From Gordonia sp. (in: high G+C Gram-positive bacteria) (GTDB taxonomy: Bacteria > Actinomycetota > Actinomycetes > Mycobacteriales > Mycobacteriaceae), in NCBI GenBank assembly GCA_030152405.1, contig JASLJL010000079.1, positions 1-8,173 of the forward strand: a DNA stretch of 8,173 nucleotides, read 5' to 3'. Position numbers and translations under genes: made by a program. How positions within the stretch are numbered: position 1 is the first letter of the stretch; every line of letters starts with the position of its first letter. Below the pieces are notes generated by a model. The model did no database searches and was not told the DNA's origin. It was given only the letters and a program-made list of their open reading frames with translations. Below are positions 6,530 to 8,173 of this stretch, piece by piece.

Positions 6530-7474
6530 CTACTCGCCGACCAGGTCGCGGGCCCGGCCGACGATGAGCGGATCGGGCTCCCCGACGATCGTGGCGTCCT
6601 TGCCGTCGTAGTCGTGGAGGCTGAGGACGTATCGCATCGCGTTGATGCGGGCACGTTTCTTGTCGTTGCTCTTCACCACGGTCCACGGCGCGTGGTCGGT
6701 GTCCGTGTCGACGAACATGCGCTCCTTGGCCTCGGTGTACGACTCCCAGCGGTCGAGCGAGGCGAGGTCCATCGGCGAGAGCTTCCACTGGCGGACCGGG
6801 TCGATCTGGCGGATCGCGAACCGGGTCCGCTGCTCGAGCGGCGTCACCGAGAACCAGAACTTCACCAGGTGCACACCGTCGTCCACCAGCATCTTCTCGA
6901 ACGCAGGCGCCTGATGCATGAACTGGTCGTACTGCTCCGGGGTACAGAAGTTCATCACCCGTTCGACGCCTGCGCGGTTGTACCAGGAGCGGTCGAAGAA
7001 GACCATCTCACCGGCGGCAGGCAGGTGCTGGACGTAGCGCTGGAAGTACCACTCGGTCGACTCCCGCTCCGACGGCTTCTCCAACGCCACCACGCGGGCG
7101 CCGCGCGGATTGAGATGTTCGTTGAAGCGCTTGATGGTGCCGCCCTTGCCCGCCGCGTCGCGTCCCTCGAACAGGAACAGATGACGTTGACCGGTCTGCT
7201 TGGACCACTTCTGCAGCTTGAGCAGTTCGATCTGCAGGCGACGCTTGGTCACCTCGTACTCGCGGCGGCTCATCCGCTCGGTGTACGGGTAGTCCTCGCG
7301 CCACGTGTCGACGACGTTCCGCTCCGGCAGAGTCAGCAGAATCGGATCGTCGTCGTCATCGTCGACGACGGTGAAGTTGCCGGTGTCCCGCAGGTCGACG
7401 AGCTGCTGCAACGCTTCCCGGCCCGACACGAGACTGAGGTCCGGACCGACATTCTGCTGTTCGAGATTCTCCAC
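6530..7474 (-). CDS. ppk2: Polyphosphate kinase 2 (PPK2), class I type
   Basis: The 314-residue enzyme transfers phosphate between polyphosphate and nucleoside diphosphates/triphosphates in the cytoplasm. It has the P-loop EGRDAAGKGGTIKRF (103-117), the KPSERE.TEWYFQRYVQHLP block (133-152), Walker B FFDRSWYNRAGVERV (159-173), KFWFSV, RFAIRQ.DPVRQWKLSPMDL and the lid/adenylate region near SNDKKRARINAMRYVLS, all typical of PPK2. The layout, including an acidic N-terminal leader (six consecutive Asp at 38-43) before DTWREDYPY (56-64) and the C-terminal VGEPDPLIVGRARDLVGE, closely recalls the PPK2 enzymes of Corynebacterium as I remember them. GTG 7474 is chosen because a -10-like TACCCT lies exactly 6 bases upstream with no Shine-Dalgarno, suggesting a leaderless message. 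The frame stays open upstream to 7606 but only through repeat sequence. It is the first gene of a three-gene unit with two membrane proteins. Which direction the reaction favours in the cell cannot be read from sequence. Confidence 0.95.
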   Translation of the reverse strand: MENLEQQNVGPDLSLVSGREALQQLVDLRDTGNFTVVDDDDDDPILLTLPERNVVDTWREDYPYTERMSRREYEVTKRRLQIELLKLQKWSKQTGQRHLFLFEGRDAAGKGGTIKRFNEHLNPRGARVVALEKPSERESTEWYFQRYVQHLPAAGEMVFFDRSWYNRAGVERVMNFCTPEQYDQFMHQAPAFEKMLVDDGVHLVKFWFSVTPLEQRTRFAIRQIDPVRQWKLSPMDLASLDRWESYTEAKERMFVDTDTDHAPWTVVKSNDKKRARINAMRYVLSLHDYDGKDATIVGEPDPLIVGRARDLVGE

Positions 7475-7480
7475 CGGCCC

Positions 7481-7486
7481 AGGGTA
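7481..7486 (-). promoter_or_regulatory. ppk2: Candidate -10 box of a leaderless ppk2 promoter
   Basis: On the minus strand TACCCT matches TAnnnT and is separated by 6 bases (GGGCCG) from the GTG at 7474. In actinobacteria this spacing places the transcription start on the start codon. There is no Shine-Dalgarno in the gap, which fits. No good -35 was seen, as is common for such promoters. Confidence 0.5.
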
Positions 7487-7516
7487 ACGCGACTGGAGCC
7501 TCCCCGCTCTCCAGCG

Positions 7517-7680
7517 CTTCCAGTCGTTGAGCCGCCGGCCGCAGCGCTTCCCGGTGGTCGAACCGCCACCGAGCCGTCGCCCCTTCCCCGGTCGTTGAGC
7601 CGCCACCGAGGCGCCGGGCCGTGTCCCTTCCCCGGTCGTTGAGCCGCCACCGAGGCGCCAGCCGAGGAGGCGAGTCGAAA
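7517..7680. repeat. Intergenic GC-rich repeat cluster (REP-like)
   Basis: Two 35-bp copies, 7581-7615 and 7625-7659, are identical and 44 bp apart. Both contain GGTCGTTGAGCCGCC followed by ACCGAGGCGCC. Two degenerate copies precede them: one around 7517-7537 (CAGTCGTTGAGCCGCC) and one around 7547-7579 (GGTGGTCGAACCGCCACC). The last copy runs into GCCGAGGAGGCGAGTCGAAAC at 7660-7681. Elements beginning GGTCGTTGAGC and ending GAGTCGAAAC are, from memory, scattered between genes in several actinobacterial genomes. The GC-rich inverted segments could fold and might end transcription of the minus-strand gene to the right, but there is no T-run. The cluster lies just upstream of the ppk2 promoter. 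Open frames across it look like chance. Confidence 0.75.
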
Positions 7681-7705
7681 CGTGTCCCCGCCCCCTCGAA
7701 CACCC

Positions 7706-8173
7706 TCAGTGGATGTCGAGCGATCCCGACTTCACGCAGAACGCGCCGGTGTTGCTGTCGTACGCGGCGCCGAAGCCGCCCGCGCAGTACGTGCCGCCGG
7801 GACCCGCGTACGCCTGGCCGCCCCACCCGCCGATCGCGACGGACGTTCCGCCGTGGCGGGCCATCGCCACCGACTCGGCCTTGGGGCCGGTTGTGATGGA
7901 GTACGCCTGCCCGCCGTAGATCCCGCTCGAGAGCGCCTGCGAGCCCGGTTGGAAGTTGGTGCTCGTCGCACTGCCACCGGTGGTCGCGACCGCGGTGACG
8001 ATGCCGTTGAAGCTCTTGTCCTCCGCCGACGCCCGCGAACCCGGGCCCGCATTGGCGATGCAATGACTCAGCCCGTTCGCGTGTTCGGTCCGCGCGTTGT
8101 CGACTGCGCTGCACTTCGTGGACGCGGTCGCGTCCCCTCCGCCGAGAAGCGCCATCACACCGAACGCCGCACC
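7706..8173 (-). CDS. Small secreted Gly/Ala-rich four-cysteine protein, N-terminus cut by window edge
   Basis: The frame is open to the right edge, so the start lies outside; 155 residues are visible. The first visible residues (GAAFGVMALLGGGDATAS) look like the hydrophobic core and cleavage region of a signal peptide, so the mature protein is probably exported. The mature part has four cysteines (about residues 21, 38, 130 and 146 of the visible part), enough for two disulfides, and many Gly, Ala, Ser and Thr. GGQAY occurs twice about 31 residues apart (87-91 and 118-122) in similar surroundings (GGQAYSITTGPKAESVAMA and GWGGQAYAGPGGTY), suggesting a repeated beta-rich fold. It resembles small secreted actinobacterial proteins of unknown function (possibly the DUF6764 type, from memory only). 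The GTG/ATG at 8158/8155 falls within the hydrophobic core, so it is unlikely to be the true start. The function is unknown. Confidence 0.72.
   Translation of the reverse strand, partial: GAAFGVMALLGGGDATASTKCSAVDNARTEHANGLSHCIANAGPGSRASAEDKSFNGIVTAVATTGGSATSTNFQPGSQALSSGIYGGQAYSITTGPKAESVAMARHGGTSVAIGGWGGQAYAGPGGTYCAGGFGAAYDSNTGAFCVKSGSLDIH

Noticed and set aside
6513..6788. Longer N-terminus for the four-helix membrane protein
   Set aside because: The extra 92 residues are Arg/His/Pro-rich and lie wholly inside ppk2 in another frame.
7475..7606. Longer N-terminus for PPK2
   Set aside because: The added codons run through repeat sequence and show Trp/Arg/Gly-rich chance translation. GTG 7474 has a -10 box at leaderless spacing and gives the normal family length.
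7660..7705. Rho-independent terminator behind the right-edge gene
   Set aside because: GC-rich segments could fold imperfectly, but no T-run follows on the minus strand.
1..8173. Mobile element, prophage, CRISPR array, toxin-antitoxin or defence system
   Set aside because: No transposase, integrase, Cas, nuclease or toxin-like protein and no regularly spaced direct repeats with unique spacers were seen. The repeat cluster at 7517-7680 is tandem-like and has no spacers of CRISPR type.

Overview
The window is high-GC DNA with dense codon-biased genes. It has a mycolyltransferase of the antigen 85 type, a class I polyphosphate kinase 2 of the Corynebacterium type, GTG starts and an apparent leaderless promoter. 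Together these point to a mycolic-acid-containing actinobacterium (Mycobacteriales; Gordonia, Williamsia or Rhodococcus are plausible, but the genus is an inference). No rRNA, tRNA, CRISPR array, integrase or transposase was seen.

Layout. (1) Positions 1-1618, minus strand: a secreted mycolyltransferase (632-1618), followed 36 bp downstream by a membrane-anchored protein of unknown function that runs off the left edge (595 to 1). (2) Positions 1619-2021: a divergent intergenic region that ends in a cobalamin riboswitch with a clear B12 box, next to the ribosome binding site of the following gene. (3) Positions 2022-5043, plus strand: a three-gene ABC importer in which each junction is a 4-bp stop/start overlap. 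It encodes a lipoprotein binding protein (btuF-like), a FecCD-type permease (btuC-like) and an ATPase (btuD-like). The riboswitch makes cobalamin or another corrinoid the best substrate guess. (4) Positions 7474 to 5012, minus strand: a tight three-gene operon of ppk2, a four-helix membrane protein of unknown function, and a rhomboid-like membrane protein whose 3' end overlaps the ATPase gene convergently by 32 bp. (5) Positions about 7517-7680: an intergenic cluster of GC-rich repeats, including two identical 35-bp copies. (6) Positions 8173 to 7706, minus strand: the 3' part of a small secreted, glycine-rich, four-cysteine protein whose start lies beyond the right edge.

How the genes work together. 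The riboswitch should sense intracellular cobalamin and set the level of the transporter that brings it in, a standard feedback loop. The mycolyltransferase builds the outer mycolate layer outside the plasma membrane. ppk2 links polyphosphate to nucleotide phosphorylation; why it shares an operon with two membrane proteins is not evident. Nothing here is clearly a new system. The points most worth a second look are the alternative pairing that would bury the btuF ribosome binding site, the leaderless ppk2 start, the ppk2/membrane-protein operon and the repeat cluster.
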